Part shown: positions 1-6,780 of the stretch, one piece after another
Numbering within the stretch: the stretch's first letter is position 1
Layout of the letters: every line of letters begins with the position of its first letter
DNA from: DASQEH01 sp038239485
GTDB lineage: Bacteria; Actinomycetota; Actinomycetes; Propionibacteriales; Nocardioidaceae
Direction of reading: 5' to 3'
Assembly: GCA_038239485.1 (NCBI GenBank)
Contig: JBBSET010000045.1
Coordinates: 1 to 33,131, forward strand
DNA: 33,131 nt
Position numbers and translations under genes: made by a program
Notes under the pieces: model-generated
Told to the model about the DNA's origin: nothing
The model's database searches: none
What the model saw: the letters and a program-made list of their open reading frames with translations, nothing else

Positions 1-2
1 AG

Positions 3-299
3 ATCATCGCCGCCGAGGGAGAGGCGCTGGCGGCCGACGCACTGGGCGCCGCCTCCGACATCATGATGAAGCACCCGGTCGCGCTCCAGCTCCGTAACCT
101 GCAGAGCCTCGTCGAGCTCGGTGTCGACAAGAACACCACCGTCGTCTTCCCGGCGCCACTGATGAGCACGATCCAGGAACTCGGTGCCTTCCTGGCGCGG
201 GAGACCGCCTCATCGGCCGAGCACGCAGGTCGAGACGACCACCCGGCCGCGGAGCCCGCACCTCCGGCTGTCGATGCCTCGATCGCCGATCGCTCGTGA
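3..299 (+). CDS. SPFH/band-7 (slipin-like) protein, C-terminal part
   Basis: This is the 3' end of a gene that begins before the window; the frame is open from base 3 to a TGA at 297-299. The visible 98 residues begin with an alanine- and glutamate-rich helix (EGEALAADALGAASDIM), then LQLRNLQSLVELGVDKNTTVVFP and a short tail rich in Ala, Pro and charged residues. That pattern, a helical region followed by an L-Q-L-R segment and a strand ending in VVFP, is typical of the C-terminal part of SPFH/stomatin-like membrane scaffold proteins. The N-terminal membrane anchor and the SPFH core lie outside the window, so the subfamily cannot be assigned. It converges on the SDR gene with about 105 bp between the stops. 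Confidence 0.75.
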   Translation: MIAAEGEALAADALGAASDIMMKHPVALQLRNLQSLVELGVDKNTTVVFPAPLMSTIQELGAFLARETASSAEHAGRDDHPAAEPAPPAVDASIADRS

Positions 300-404
300 G
301 CCGACTATGGCCATCTCGGTAGGTTCGCGGGTCAGCTGGAACACCCCGCAGGGCCGGACCCGCGGCGGGCCTGCCAGTGGTGGTGCAGTCGATACGGCCA
401 CAAG

Positions 405-1163
405 TCAGCTGCGCAGGTAGGACGCCCCGTTGACGTCGATGATGGACCCACTTGCGAACCGCGCCGCCGGCGATGCCAGCCAGACCACGGCGGCCGCGAC
501 CTCATCCGGGAGCGCGACCCTCCCGAAGGGCGACTGCGCGCGCGCCTCGTCGCCCTGCGGCCCGGCAAGCAGCTCGCGTGCCATCTCGGTCTCGACGTAG
601 CCGGGTGCGACCGTCCCGACGCTGATGCCGAGCGGAGCCAGTGCGCGCGCCATCGACTGACCGAAGGCGTTCAGGCCGGCCTTGGAGGCGCCGTAGGCCG
701 GCGACCTGGGCTCACCACGGAAGGCTCCCCGGCTGGAGACATTGACGATCGCACCGCCGCCGGCGGCCTGCAGATGCGGGACGGCACAGAAGGTCGCGTT
801 CGCCGCGCCGACGAGGTTCACGGCGAGTGTCTCGGTCCAGACCTCCCGCCACTCCGCAAAAGACGTACTGGTCGGAGGATGTGAGACGAACACCCCCGCG
901 TTGTTGACAAGGACGTCCAGCCCGCCCAGCCGCTGAGCCGCCTCGTCGACAGCGCGCCGCACCTCGTCGGCCGAACGCATATCGGCCTGCACGACGGTGT
1001 GCCCCGATCCGGGCAGCGATACCAATGCGTCGCGAGCCGCTGACTCTGACGAACCGAAGTGCACCGCGACAGTGTCGCCGAGCGCGGCGAACGCGCGCAC
1101 GATCGCCAGCCCGATTCCTCGGGCTCCGCCTGTGACGAGGACGGCACGACCGTGTCTGTCCAT
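405..1163 (-). CDS. SDR family NAD(P)-dependent oxidoreductase
   Basis: This 252-residue protein is a classical short-chain dehydrogenase/reductase. The nucleotide-binding motif TGGARGIG is at residues 11-18, the NNAG motif at 87-90, and the catalytic Ser (143/144), Tyr157 and Lys161 (YGASK) are all present. The tail has the PGYVETEM segment and an ASGSIIDVNG ending common in 3-oxoacyl-ACP-reductase-like SDRs. Length is normal for the family. The ATG at 1163 is preceded on the minus strand by GGCGAGGAGAAGG, a strong ribosome binding site. The substrate cannot be read from sequence; FabG-like or sugar/alcohol dehydrogenase activity are both possible. It is divergent from lsr2 and has no obvious operon partner. 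Confidence 0.9.
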   Translation of the reverse strand: MDRHGRAVLVTGGARGIGLAIVRAFAALGDTVAVHFGSSESAARDALVSLPGSGHTVVQADMRSADEVRRAVDEAAQRLGGLDVLVNNAGVFVSHPPTSTSFAEWREVWTETLAVNLVGAANATFCAVPHLQAAGGGAIVNVSSRGAFRGEPRSPAYGASKAGLNAFGQSMARALAPLGISVGTVAPGYVETEMARELLAGPQGDEARAQSPFGRVALPDEVAAAVVWLASPAARFASGSIIDVNGASYLRS

Positions 1164-1304
1164 CCGCCTTCTCCTCGCCGCCGGGGCGGAGCCGTCGCGC
1201 TCCTCGAGTATTCCGAGACACTACCGCTGACCGTGGCGGACCGCTTCAAGCAGCGCGAAGGATAACTGACTAAGTAAGGCGGGGATTCGGGGTCGATATT
1301 GTTG

Positions 1305-1332
1305 CTGACTCACGAGTCAGGGGTCCTATACT
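1305..1332 (+). promoter_or_regulatory. lsr2 promoter with palindromic operator-like site
   Basis: An AT-richer island precedes lsr2. A perfect inverted repeat with 7-bp arms, CTGACTC-AC-GAGTCAG, lies at 1305-1320. It is followed at 1327-1332 by TATACT, a close match to the sigma-70/HrdB -10 consensus. The palindrome sits where the -35 element and spacer should be (TTGCTG at 1302-1307 overlaps it), so a bound protein would block the polymerase. The regulator is unknown. Confidence 0.5.
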
Positions 1333-1362
1333 GATATCCCATTCATCAGAAAGGTAGTTGGT

Positions 1363-1683
1363 GTGGCGTCTAAAGTGACCATCGAGTTAGTCGACGACCT
1401 GGACGGCAATAGTGCTGACGAGACGGTTGGATTCGAGATCGACGGCAAGGGCTTCGAGATCGATCTCAGCAAGCGCAATGCGGGGAACCTCCGCAAGGTG
1501 CTGGAGCCTTACACCGTCGCGGCCCGTGTTACCCGGCGCACCAAGGGCCGCAAGGCGACGATCACCCGAGACTTCGACCCGGTCGCTGTCCGTAAGTGGG
1601 CAGAGTCCAATGGGGTCGACGTCAGTAGGCGGGGGCGGATACCTGGCGACGTGCTTTCACGGTTCCTGGCGGCCGGCAACTAA
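1363..1683 (+). CDS. lsr2: Lsr2 nucleoid-associated protein
   Basis: This 106-residue protein matches Lsr2, the actinobacterial H-NS-like xenogeneic silencer that bridges AT-rich DNA. The N-terminal dimerisation domain (VTIELVDDLDG, then GFEIDGKGFEIDLS) covers residues 5-50. A basic linker (RVTRRTKGRKA, 55-65) leads to the C-terminal DNA-binding domain, where WAESNGVDVSRRGRIPGDVL carries the AT-hook-like RGR at 90-92. The length is typical. The GTG at 1363 is used because the N-terminus then begins MASKVTIELVDD, as in the family, with AAGGTAG a few bases upstream. It is monocistronic, flanked by a palindrome-bearing promoter and a hairpin downstream. Confidence 0.95.
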   Translation: MASKVTIELVDDLDGNSADETVGFEIDGKGFEIDLSKRNAGNLRKVLEPYTVAARVTRRTKGRKATITRDFDPVAVRKWAESNGVDVSRRGRIPGDVLSRFLAAGN

Positions 1684-1710
1684 ACACCCCGCCAGCTAAA
1701 CAGCGCAAAC

Positions 1711-1757
1711 CCCCAGCCAGCCATTGGCTATTGACCTTCGGCGAGAGTTGGCTGGGG
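1711..1757 (+). terminator. Hairpin between lsr2 and the DoxX gene
   Basis: CCCCAGCCA at 1711-1719 pairs with TGGCTGGGG at 1749-1757, a perfect 9-bp stem with a 29-nt loop. It lies between two convergent genes (lsr2 stop 1683, DoxX stop 1799). No U-tract follows, so it could only be a hairpin-type terminator of the kind common in high-GC actinobacteria. The long loop lowers confidence. Confidence 0.4.
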
Positions 1758-1798
1758 TGTGCTGAACCGTTATCGGAACCGGATTCGCCGGAACCGGC

Positions 1799-2305
1799 TC
1801 AGGCGTCCGCCTGCGGCGGGGCTGATCTGCGGCCGAGCTCGATCACAGCGGTGGAGGTCGCAGCCGCCAACGCCAACGCGCCGAGCGACCAGCGTGACCC
1901 GGTCCGCTCGGTTCCCAACGCGGCGTCGAGTGAGATGTCGCCCGGGCCTTCTTCGGCGAGCGCGAGCAACGCGGCGATGAGGACCAGGTTGTACTCGTAG
2001 CCACCATTGCTCGACCACGGCCCGTTCGAGATGTGGACCTTGCGGATGGCGGTGATCATCGTCCCGATGAGCGTCGCACTCGCCAGCGGCGTCGCAAGGC
2101 CGGCTACCAGCAGGGCACCGCCGACGGTTTCGCTGGCGCCCGCCGCGATCGAGTTACGGCGGGCAGGGTGCATGCCCAGGGCCTGCATCATGCCGTCGGT
2201 GCCCTCGAGTCCGGGTCCGCCGAACCAGCCTTTGAGCTTCTGTGTGCCGTGCCCGATGAAGAGCCCGCCGATGACGCCCCTGGCGATGAGTCGTGCAACA
2301 TTCAT
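1799..2305 (-). CDS. DoxX family membrane protein
   Basis: This 168-residue protein has the DoxX layout: an N-terminal helix RLIARGVIGGLFIGHGTQKL, the FGGPGLEGT loop, and further hydrophobic helices (ETVGGALLVAGLATPLASATLIGTMI and YNLVLIAALLALAEEGPG). DoxX proteins are four-helix membrane proteins linked to thiosulfate/quinone chemistry or oxidative stress in some species; the role here is unknown. The C-terminal extension SLGALALAAATSTAVIELGRR adds a possible extra helix. The ATG at 2305 follows CAGAGGATGGACTC, a good ribosome binding site. A near-perfect 18-bp palindrome lies 22 bp upstream of the start, suggesting repression by a small dimeric regulator. Confidence 0.88.
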   Translation of the reverse strand: MNVARLIARGVIGGLFIGHGTQKLKGWFGGPGLEGTDGMMQALGMHPARRNSIAAGASETVGGALLVAGLATPLASATLIGTMITAIRKVHISNGPWSSNGGYEYNLVLIAALLALAEEGPGDISLDAALGTERTGSRWSLGALALAAATSTAVIELGRRSAPPQADA

Positions 2306-2326
2306 GAGTCCATCCTCTGCTGAAAG

Positions 2327-2344
2327 TAGTTGACGCGTCTACTA
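2327..2344. promoter_or_regulatory. 18-bp palindrome upstream of the DoxX gene
   Basis: TAGTTGACGCGTCTACTA reads the same on both strands except for one central mismatch pair: TAGT-n-GACGCGTC-n-ACTA. It lies 22 bp upstream of the DoxX start codon, in the divergent region shared with the gene at 2441. The size and dyad form are those of an operator for a MarR- or TetR-like dimer. No regulator gene is adjacent. Confidence 0.45.
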
Positions 2345-2428
2345 TGCCCTTCGCGACCAAAACTTCGCCCCGTCGTCTCGGTCTGAGGACTTCTCGCGAA
2401 AGCGGAGATCGATAGTCGAGTCGTCCGG

Positions 2429-2434
2429 TAGAGT
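2429..2434 (+). promoter_or_regulatory. -10 element of a probable leaderless transcript
   Basis: TAGAGT (TAnnnT type) is followed by exactly 6 nt and then the ATG at 2441. There is no Shine-Dalgarno sequence before the ATG, so transcription probably starts at the A of the start codon. Leaderless mRNAs with this spacing are common in actinobacteria. Confidence 0.45.
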
Positions 2435-2440
2435 TTCGCC

Positions 2441-3328
2441 ATGACGACTCTGCTTGCCTTTCCTTCGTTCGACAGCTCCGAGATGGTGTTGCCAGCGCCC
2501 GGCGACGGGCCGGGCAACTGGGTCGGCGCATCGTCGGTCGTGCTGGTCGACGGGGTGTTCTGGCTCGCCTATCGGGTGAGGCGGCCCCTCACCGTCGGTC
2601 GCGGTGTGGCCACTGTGATCGCGCGGTCCGACGATGGGGTGGAGTTCACCACGGTCGCCGAGCTCGCCCGCGAGGAGTTCGGGGCCGAGTCCTTCGAACG
2701 CCCGGCCCTGCTCGCCAAGCCGGGGGGCGGCTGGCGCATCTATCTCAGCTGTGCAACTCCGAACTCCAAGCACTGGTGGATCGAGGCGGTCGACGCCGAC
2801 ACCCCGGAGGAGCTCCAGCACGGCACGCGCCGCATCGTCATCCCCGGCGACGACACCGAGGCCTACAAGGACCCGGTCGTCGTCGCCGACGAGTCCGGCT
2901 GGCGGATGTGGGTGTGCCGCCACCCTCTGGACGAGCCCGGGAGCGAGGACCGGATGACCACCTGGTTCGCCACCAGTCCCGACGGCCTCGACTGGCGGTT
3001 CGAGCGGGAGGTGCTCGCGCCGCGTGACGGCCAGTGGGACGCGCGCGGGGCAAGGGTGACCGCGGTCCTCGAGGAGAGCCCGCTTCGAGTGTTGTACGAC
3101 GGCCGCGAGACCGCCGCCCAGAACTGGTTCGAGACCACTGGCATGGCCGTCGAGCGTGACGGCCGGTTCGAGTCGATCAGCGAGGAACCGCTGGCCCGCT
3201 CGCCGTTCGGTGACGGGGCGCTGCGGTACGCCAACGTGGTGGCCCTTCCCGACGGGGGCACGCGCTTCTACTTCGAGGCATCCCGTGCCGATGGTGCCCA
3301 TGACCTCCGCACGATCGTGGTCCGCTGA
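2441..3328 (+). CDS. Beta-propeller, glycosyl-hydrolase-like protein of unknown function
   Basis: The 295-residue product has repeated blade-like units: VLVDGVFWLAYRVRRPL, VIARSDDGVEFTTV, ERPALLAKPGGGWRIYLSC, KDPVVVADESGWRMWVCRH, FATSPDGLDWRFE and YANVVALPDGGTRFYFE. The pattern of SxDGxxW/F strands and acidic blade residues resembles the five-bladed propellers of GH43/GH32/GH130-like proteins, so a carbohydrate-active role is possible; no catalytic set can be assigned with certainty. There is no signal peptide, so it is cytoplasmic. The ATG at 2441 lies just after a -10 box and is probably leaderless. Its last 61 bp overlap the 3' end of the sulfotransferase gene on the opposite strand. Confidence 0.7.
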   Translation: MTTLLAFPSFDSSEMVLPAPGDGPGNWVGASSVVLVDGVFWLAYRVRRPLTVGRGVATVIARSDDGVEFTTVAELAREEFGAESFERPALLAKPGGGWRIYLSCATPNSKHWWIEAVDADTPEELQHGTRRIVIPGDDTEAYKDPVVVADESGWRMWVCRHPLDEPGSEDRMTTWFATSPDGLDWRFEREVLAPRDGQWDARGARVTAVLEESPLRVLYDGRETAAQNWFETTGMAVERDGRFESISEEPLARSPFGDGALRYANVVALPDGGTRFYFEASRADGAHDLRTIVVR

Positions 3329-4344
3329 CCGCCTGCATCGGTTGACGCGCCCGCAGCACGTTGCGCAGTGTGAAGTGCCACCCGGTCGGCGTACCCTCCG
3401 GCACCGACATCTGACAGCCAGTCGTCGAACGGGCGCCCGGTGAGGCCTTCGAGCATCTCGATATCCTCGCGGAAGTACTCGACCAGCTGACGCCGCTCCT
3501 CGTGCAGCAGATGCGGTCGACGCTCCAGGCTCTCGCGTTGGAGCCGGCTCAGCACGGGCTGGGAGACCCGCCGCCACACATGCGGGGGGAATGCCGCCCC
3601 GGCCCAGGCCCCGGCGCGAAGGACCCGACCGAACTGGCGCGTCCGGGGGCTGTCGGCGACGAAGGGCCTCGTGTTGTCGCGCGGGATGGAGTGCACCTGG
3701 CCCTCGGAGACGCCGAGGAACCGGCAGACCCGATCGACGGTCTGCTCGGGGTCGTCCACGAGCTCCCGGTACCGCACCGTCATGATCTGGCTCTCGTCGA
3801 ACCACTCGCGCAGGTGCTGAAGCTGCTGGCCGTACTTGCCCAGCTCGATGTAGCGCCAGAACGGCGCCCAGCCCGCATTGACCCGCTGACGCTCGCGGGC
3901 ACAGGCCGACACCACGTCCGATACCGGCTCGAGGCCGTCCACCCACAGGTGCATCCAGTTCGAGTACGCCCGGTCGACCGGGTCCCTGAGCACCGCGATC
4001 AGCTTGGCGTCGGGGATCGTGGCCGCGATCCGTCGATGCGCCTCCTTGTCAAACAGGTAGAACGGCGTGCTCTCGCCACACAGCACGTCCTCCGGGAGGT
4101 CGGCGAAGAGGCGGACGTAGTCGTCTCGGCGCCAGATCCACTCCCGCCGGCTGTGTGCGTCGCCTGGCCCGACGTAGAAGGGCGGCGGCGCGTCGCCGCA
4201 CATGAAGTACTTGGGCTCCTTGGGCACGCTCAGCCGAAGCTGAGGATGCTGCGTTAGGCCCGCGTGCAGGGCCGTCGTGCCGGCCTTCGGGGCGCCGATG
4301 ATCAGGAAGTCCGGAAGCCGTTCCTCTGGGTCGACAGTAGTCAC
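3268..4344 (-). CDS. Sulfotransferase family protein
   Basis: This 358-residue enzyme has both PAPS-binding signatures of the sulfotransferase family: the 5'-phosphosulfate loop IIGAPKAGTTAL at residues 15-26 and the 3'-phosphate-binding segment VLRDPVDRAYSNW at 118-130. It should transfer sulfate from PAPS to a hydroxyl group; the acceptor is unknown (glycan, lipid or small molecule). There is no signal peptide or transmembrane helix. The start is GTG at 4344. It lies 38 bp downstream of the CDF transporter gene on the same strand, in an AT-rich gap that contains three CTAG tetramers and could hold its own promoter. The last 20 codons are antisense to the propeller gene. Confidence 0.9.
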   Translation of the reverse strand: MTTVDPEERLPDFLIIGAPKAGTTALHAGLTQHPQLRLSVPKEPKYFMCGDAPPPFYVGPGDAHSRREWIWRRDDYVRLFADLPEDVLCGESTPFYLFDKEAHRRIAATIPDAKLIAVLRDPVDRAYSNWMHLWVDGLEPVSDVVSACARERQRVNAGWAPFWRYIELGKYGQQLQHLREWFDESQIMTVRYRELVDDPEQTVDRVCRFLGVSEGQVHSIPRDNTRPFVADSPRTRQFGRVLRAGAWAGAAFPPHVWRRVSQPVLSRLQRESLERRPHLLHEERRQLVEYFREDIEMLEGLTGRPFDDWLSDVGAGGYADRVALHTAQRAAGASTDAGGQRTTIVRRSWAPSARDASK

Positions 4345-4382
4345 GAACCGTTCCTAGTGTAAGTCTAGTCGGCTAGGTTATT

Positions 4383-5369
4383 TTAGTGTACGGCGTCGAG
4401 GTCGTTCTCGCCCTCATCTTGGGGTGCATCCGTCGGATCGAGGAAGACGTGCCGTACCTCTGGGTACCGTCCGCGGACCCGTTGGTCGACCTCCTCGGCG
4501 AACCGTTCGAGCGCCTCGCCGCTGGCCGAGTCGTCAATGTCGACACGGACCGCGACCAGCACCTCGTCGGGTGCCAGTCTCATGGTGAGCAGCTCGACGA
4601 CCTCGTCGATGCCTGGCGAGTCGGCGATGACGTCGCGGATGCCGTCACGCACGTCCTCCGAAACCGACTGCCCGATCAGCATGGCCTTGTTCTCGTTGCC
4701 GAGCACGTACGCGATGACGATGAGCAGCAGCCCGATGGCGATCGAGGCCGCCCCGTCCCAGAAGCCCTGTCCGGTGAGCTTGTGCAGGGTCAGCCCGAGT
4801 GCCGCCAGGGCCAACCCGATCAGGGCGGCGGAGTCCTCGAACGCGACGGTTTTCGCGGTAGGGTCGGGCGAGCCGCGGACATGCGCGACGGCGCCGATTC
4901 CGCGCTCCGCCGCCTCGCCCCGGATCTGGCGTACCGCCTTGAGCCAGGAGAGCCCCTCGAAGAAGAAGGAGAAGGCAAGCACACCGTAGGCGAGGAGAAG
5001 ATGCGACACGTCCTCGGGCTTGAAGATCGACGCGATGCCCTCGTAGATCGAGAAGCCGGCGCCGAGAACGAAGATCCCCGCCGCGGCCAGGAGCGACCAG
5101 AAGTAGCGCTCCATGCCGTAGCCGAACGGGTGCTGCGCGTCAGCAGGCTTCTGACTGCGTTTGAGGGCCGTGAGCAGGAAGACCTGGTTCAGTGTGTCGG
5201 CGACCGAGTGGGCCGCCTCGGCGAGCATCGCGGTGGAGCCGGAGAGCAGGCCTCCGGCCAGCTTGGCCACGGCGATGGCCAGGTTGGCACTGCCCGCCAG
5301 CAGGACGGTGCCGGTGGACTCGTCTTGTGTCTCCTCGTCGTCCGGCGCGTCCGGGCCGGCCGTACTCAC
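4383..5369 (-). CDS. Cation diffusion facilitator (CDF) metal transporter
   Basis: The 328-residue protein is a CDF/cation-efflux transporter, expected to export divalent metal (Zn, Co, Mn or Fe) from the cytoplasm by proton antiport. Six hydrophobic segments lie in residues 20-225. The first metal-site helix carries LAEAAHSVADT (His54, Asp58) and a later helix carries FEDSAALIGLALA. The C-terminal cytoplasmic domain (SEDVRDGIRDVIADSPGIDEV, then VAVRVDIDD) is the usual dimerisation domain. The N-terminal 20 residues are acidic. The GTG at 5369 overlaps the TGA of the upstream DUF5709 gene as GTGA, so the two are translationally coupled. Metal specificity cannot be read safely. Confidence 0.92.
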   Translation of the reverse strand: MSTAGPDAPDDEETQDESTGTVLLAGSANLAIAVAKLAGGLLSGSTAMLAEAAHSVADTLNQVFLLTALKRSQKPADAQHPFGYGMERYFWSLLAAAGIFVLGAGFSIYEGIASIFKPEDVSHLLLAYGVLAFSFFFEGLSWLKAVRQIRGEAAERGIGAVAHVRGSPDPTAKTVAFEDSAALIGLALAALGLTLHKLTGQGFWDGAASIAIGLLLIVIAYVLGNENKAMLIGQSVSEDVRDGIRDVIADSPGIDEVVELLTMRLAPDEVLVAVRVDIDDSASGEALERFAEEVDQRVRGRYPEVRHVFLDPTDAPQDEGENDLDAVH

Positions 5370-5791
5370 TCGGATTCGTAGTCGAAGTCGGCGACGACAT
5401 GGACGGCCGCCTCCTCAGCGCTCGCCCCGGCACCGTCGATACCGACGTCGGAGGCGAACATCTCGGAGTCGACGTCCTCACTGCTGCCCTCGTCGGGGTC
5501 GACAAGGCGGCCGGCCCGGGCGTCGCCGACCTCACCGTCATCGAGGTACTCGTCGTCGAACTCGACAGCGAGCTCGGGCTCTTCCTGCGCCAGCCGCTGT
5601 TCGAGCGTCTCACCCTCGCGCTCTTCGGCGGCGGTGTTGCCGAAGCTCTCGGCGGCCGAGTACCGCTCGGCTGGGGAGTAGCCCTCGTCGAGCACGTCGT
5701 CAGTGCCACGATCGACGAGCGAGTCCTCTTCCTGGATCTGGTCGAGCTGCTCGGACTGCTCGGGCGGGATGTCGTCGGAGATCTCGGTCAT
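5366..5791 (-). CDS. DUF5709 family acidic protein
   Basis: This 141-residue, very acidic soluble protein matches the actinobacterial DUF5709 family: an N-terminal EQLDQIQEEDSLVDRG..DVLDEGYSPAERY segment, a middle EREGETLEQRLAQEEPE segment, then GDARAGRLVDPDEG and a SAEEAAVHVV motif near the end. The function is not known. There is no signal peptide or membrane helix. The ATG at 5791 is preceded by AAGG at a suitable distance. The stop overlaps the start of the CDF transporter by 4 nt (GTGA), so co-expression is certain if the transcript is shared; a direct link to metal homeostasis is only inference. Confidence 0.85.
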   Translation of the reverse strand: MTEISDDIPPEQSEQLDQIQEEDSLVDRGTDDVLDEGYSPAERYSAAESFGNTAAEEREGETLEQRLAQEEPELAVEFDDEYLDDGEVGDARAGRLVDPDEGSSEDVDSEMFASDVGIDGAGASAEEAAVHVVADFDYESE

Positions 5792-5846
5792 GCGTCAACC
5801 TTGCCAGAGGGGCCGCCCCCGTTCACACCGTACGGACGCGTCGGTG

Positions 5847-6551
5847 TTATGGAGCGGCCATGCGACTGTCGAGGGTCCAGTCGACGGGTGTGCCCCCACG
5901 GCTCAGCAGCACGTCGTTGGCGCGGCTGAAGGGCCGGGACCCGAAGAAGCCGCGCGACGCCGAGAGCGGGGACGGGTGGGGGCTGGAGATGACGGGGATC
6001 TCGCCGAGGACGGGGGTCAACGACTGCGCGTCGCGACCCCACAAGATGGCTACCAGCGGCCCTCCTCGGGCTACCAGCGACTGGATCGCGAGGTCCGTCA
6101 CCGACTCCCAGCCGTGGCCGCGATGGGAGCCGGGCGCGCCGGCCCGCACTGTCAGGACCCGGTTGAGCAGCAGAACGCCCTGGTCGGCCCATGCCGACAG
6201 ATCGCCGTGAGGGGGCATGGGTACGTGCATGTCGCTCGCCAGCTCACAGAAGATGTTGGCCAGGCTCTTCGGCAGCGGCCGGACGTCGCGGTTGACCGAG
6301 AAGGACAGCCCGACCGGATGCCCAGGTGTCGGGTACGGATCCTGCCCGACGATCAGTACCCGGACATCGGCAAGGGGCCGCGTGAAGGCGCGCAGGATGT
6401 GCTTCCCGGCGGGTAGAAAGCGCCGGCCCGCGGCCGTCTCCTCCCGCAGAAACCCGCCGATCGCGGTCACGGTCTCCTGAGCGGGAGCGAGTGCCGACGC
6501 CCAGTCCGGCGCCATCAGGTCGCTCAGCGGCGCGGGGGTCACGCCGCCCAC
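5847..6551 (-). CDS. ung: Uracil-DNA glycosylase, family 1
   Basis: The 234-residue protein is a family 1 uracil-DNA glycosylase, which removes uracil from DNA as the first step of base excision repair. The catalytic water-activating motif GQDPYPTPGHPVGLSFSV starts at residue 69 with Asp71. The actinobacterial form has Pro where E. coli has His after GQDPY. The minor-groove loop SPHPSPLSASRGFFGSRPFS carries the catalytic His192. Length is normal. A GTG start at 6551 gives MGGVTPAPLS; another GTG three codons in is possible, and neither has a clear Shine-Dalgarno sequence. It is the only gene in its strand group, with about 55 bp to DUF5709. Confidence 0.96.
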   Translation of the reverse strand: MGGVTPAPLSDLMAPDWASALAPAQETVTAIGGFLREETAAGRRFLPAGKHILRAFTRPLADVRVLIVGQDPYPTPGHPVGLSFSVNRDVRPLPKSLANIFCELASDMHVPMPPHGDLSAWADQGVLLLNRVLTVRAGAPGSHRGHGWESVTDLAIQSLVARGGPLVAILWGRDAQSLTPVLGEIPVISSPHPSPLSASRGFFGSRPFSRANDVLLSRGGTPVDWTLDSRMAAP

Positions 6552-6620
6552 TCTGCCGTACTGGGGAAGGGGGAAACCGGCGGCCGGCAGTTCTCGGCGC
6601 GTTGTCGTCGCGACACAGAC

Positions 6621-6655
6621 GGAGGCTCCGCAAACTCATACTCTGCGGAGCCTCC
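6621..6655 (-). terminator. Strong hairpin downstream of otsA
   Basis: GGAGGCTCCGCA at 6621-6632 and TGCGGAGCCTCC at 6644-6655 form a perfect 12-bp stem with an 11-nt loop. It lies 126 bp past the otsA stop and 70 bp before ung, so it probably terminates otsA transcription. There is no U-tract on either strand. The rest of 6552-6780 shows no coding sequence or RNA gene that I can recognise. Confidence 0.6.
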
Positions 6656-6780
6656 ACCTTGTGCTGTGAGCGGGCCGGTTCCATCGGATGACCTGCCCCA
6701 ACACTAGTCCGCTGGTCAGCCCTGCCCCGGGATGTCGCCGTCGGCGTGTCCGCCACGACGGTGGGCGTCTGCTCGGAGCC

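Noticed and set aside
349..375. Hairpin between the SPFH and SDR genes as terminator
   Set aside because: The GCAGG/CCTGC arms are short and the inner pairs mismatch, so support is too weak.
2342..3946. A 534-codon open frame on the minus strand across the propeller and sulfotransferase genes
   Set aside because: Low-complexity Arg/Pro/Ala composition and overlap with two well supported genes show it is a shadow frame.
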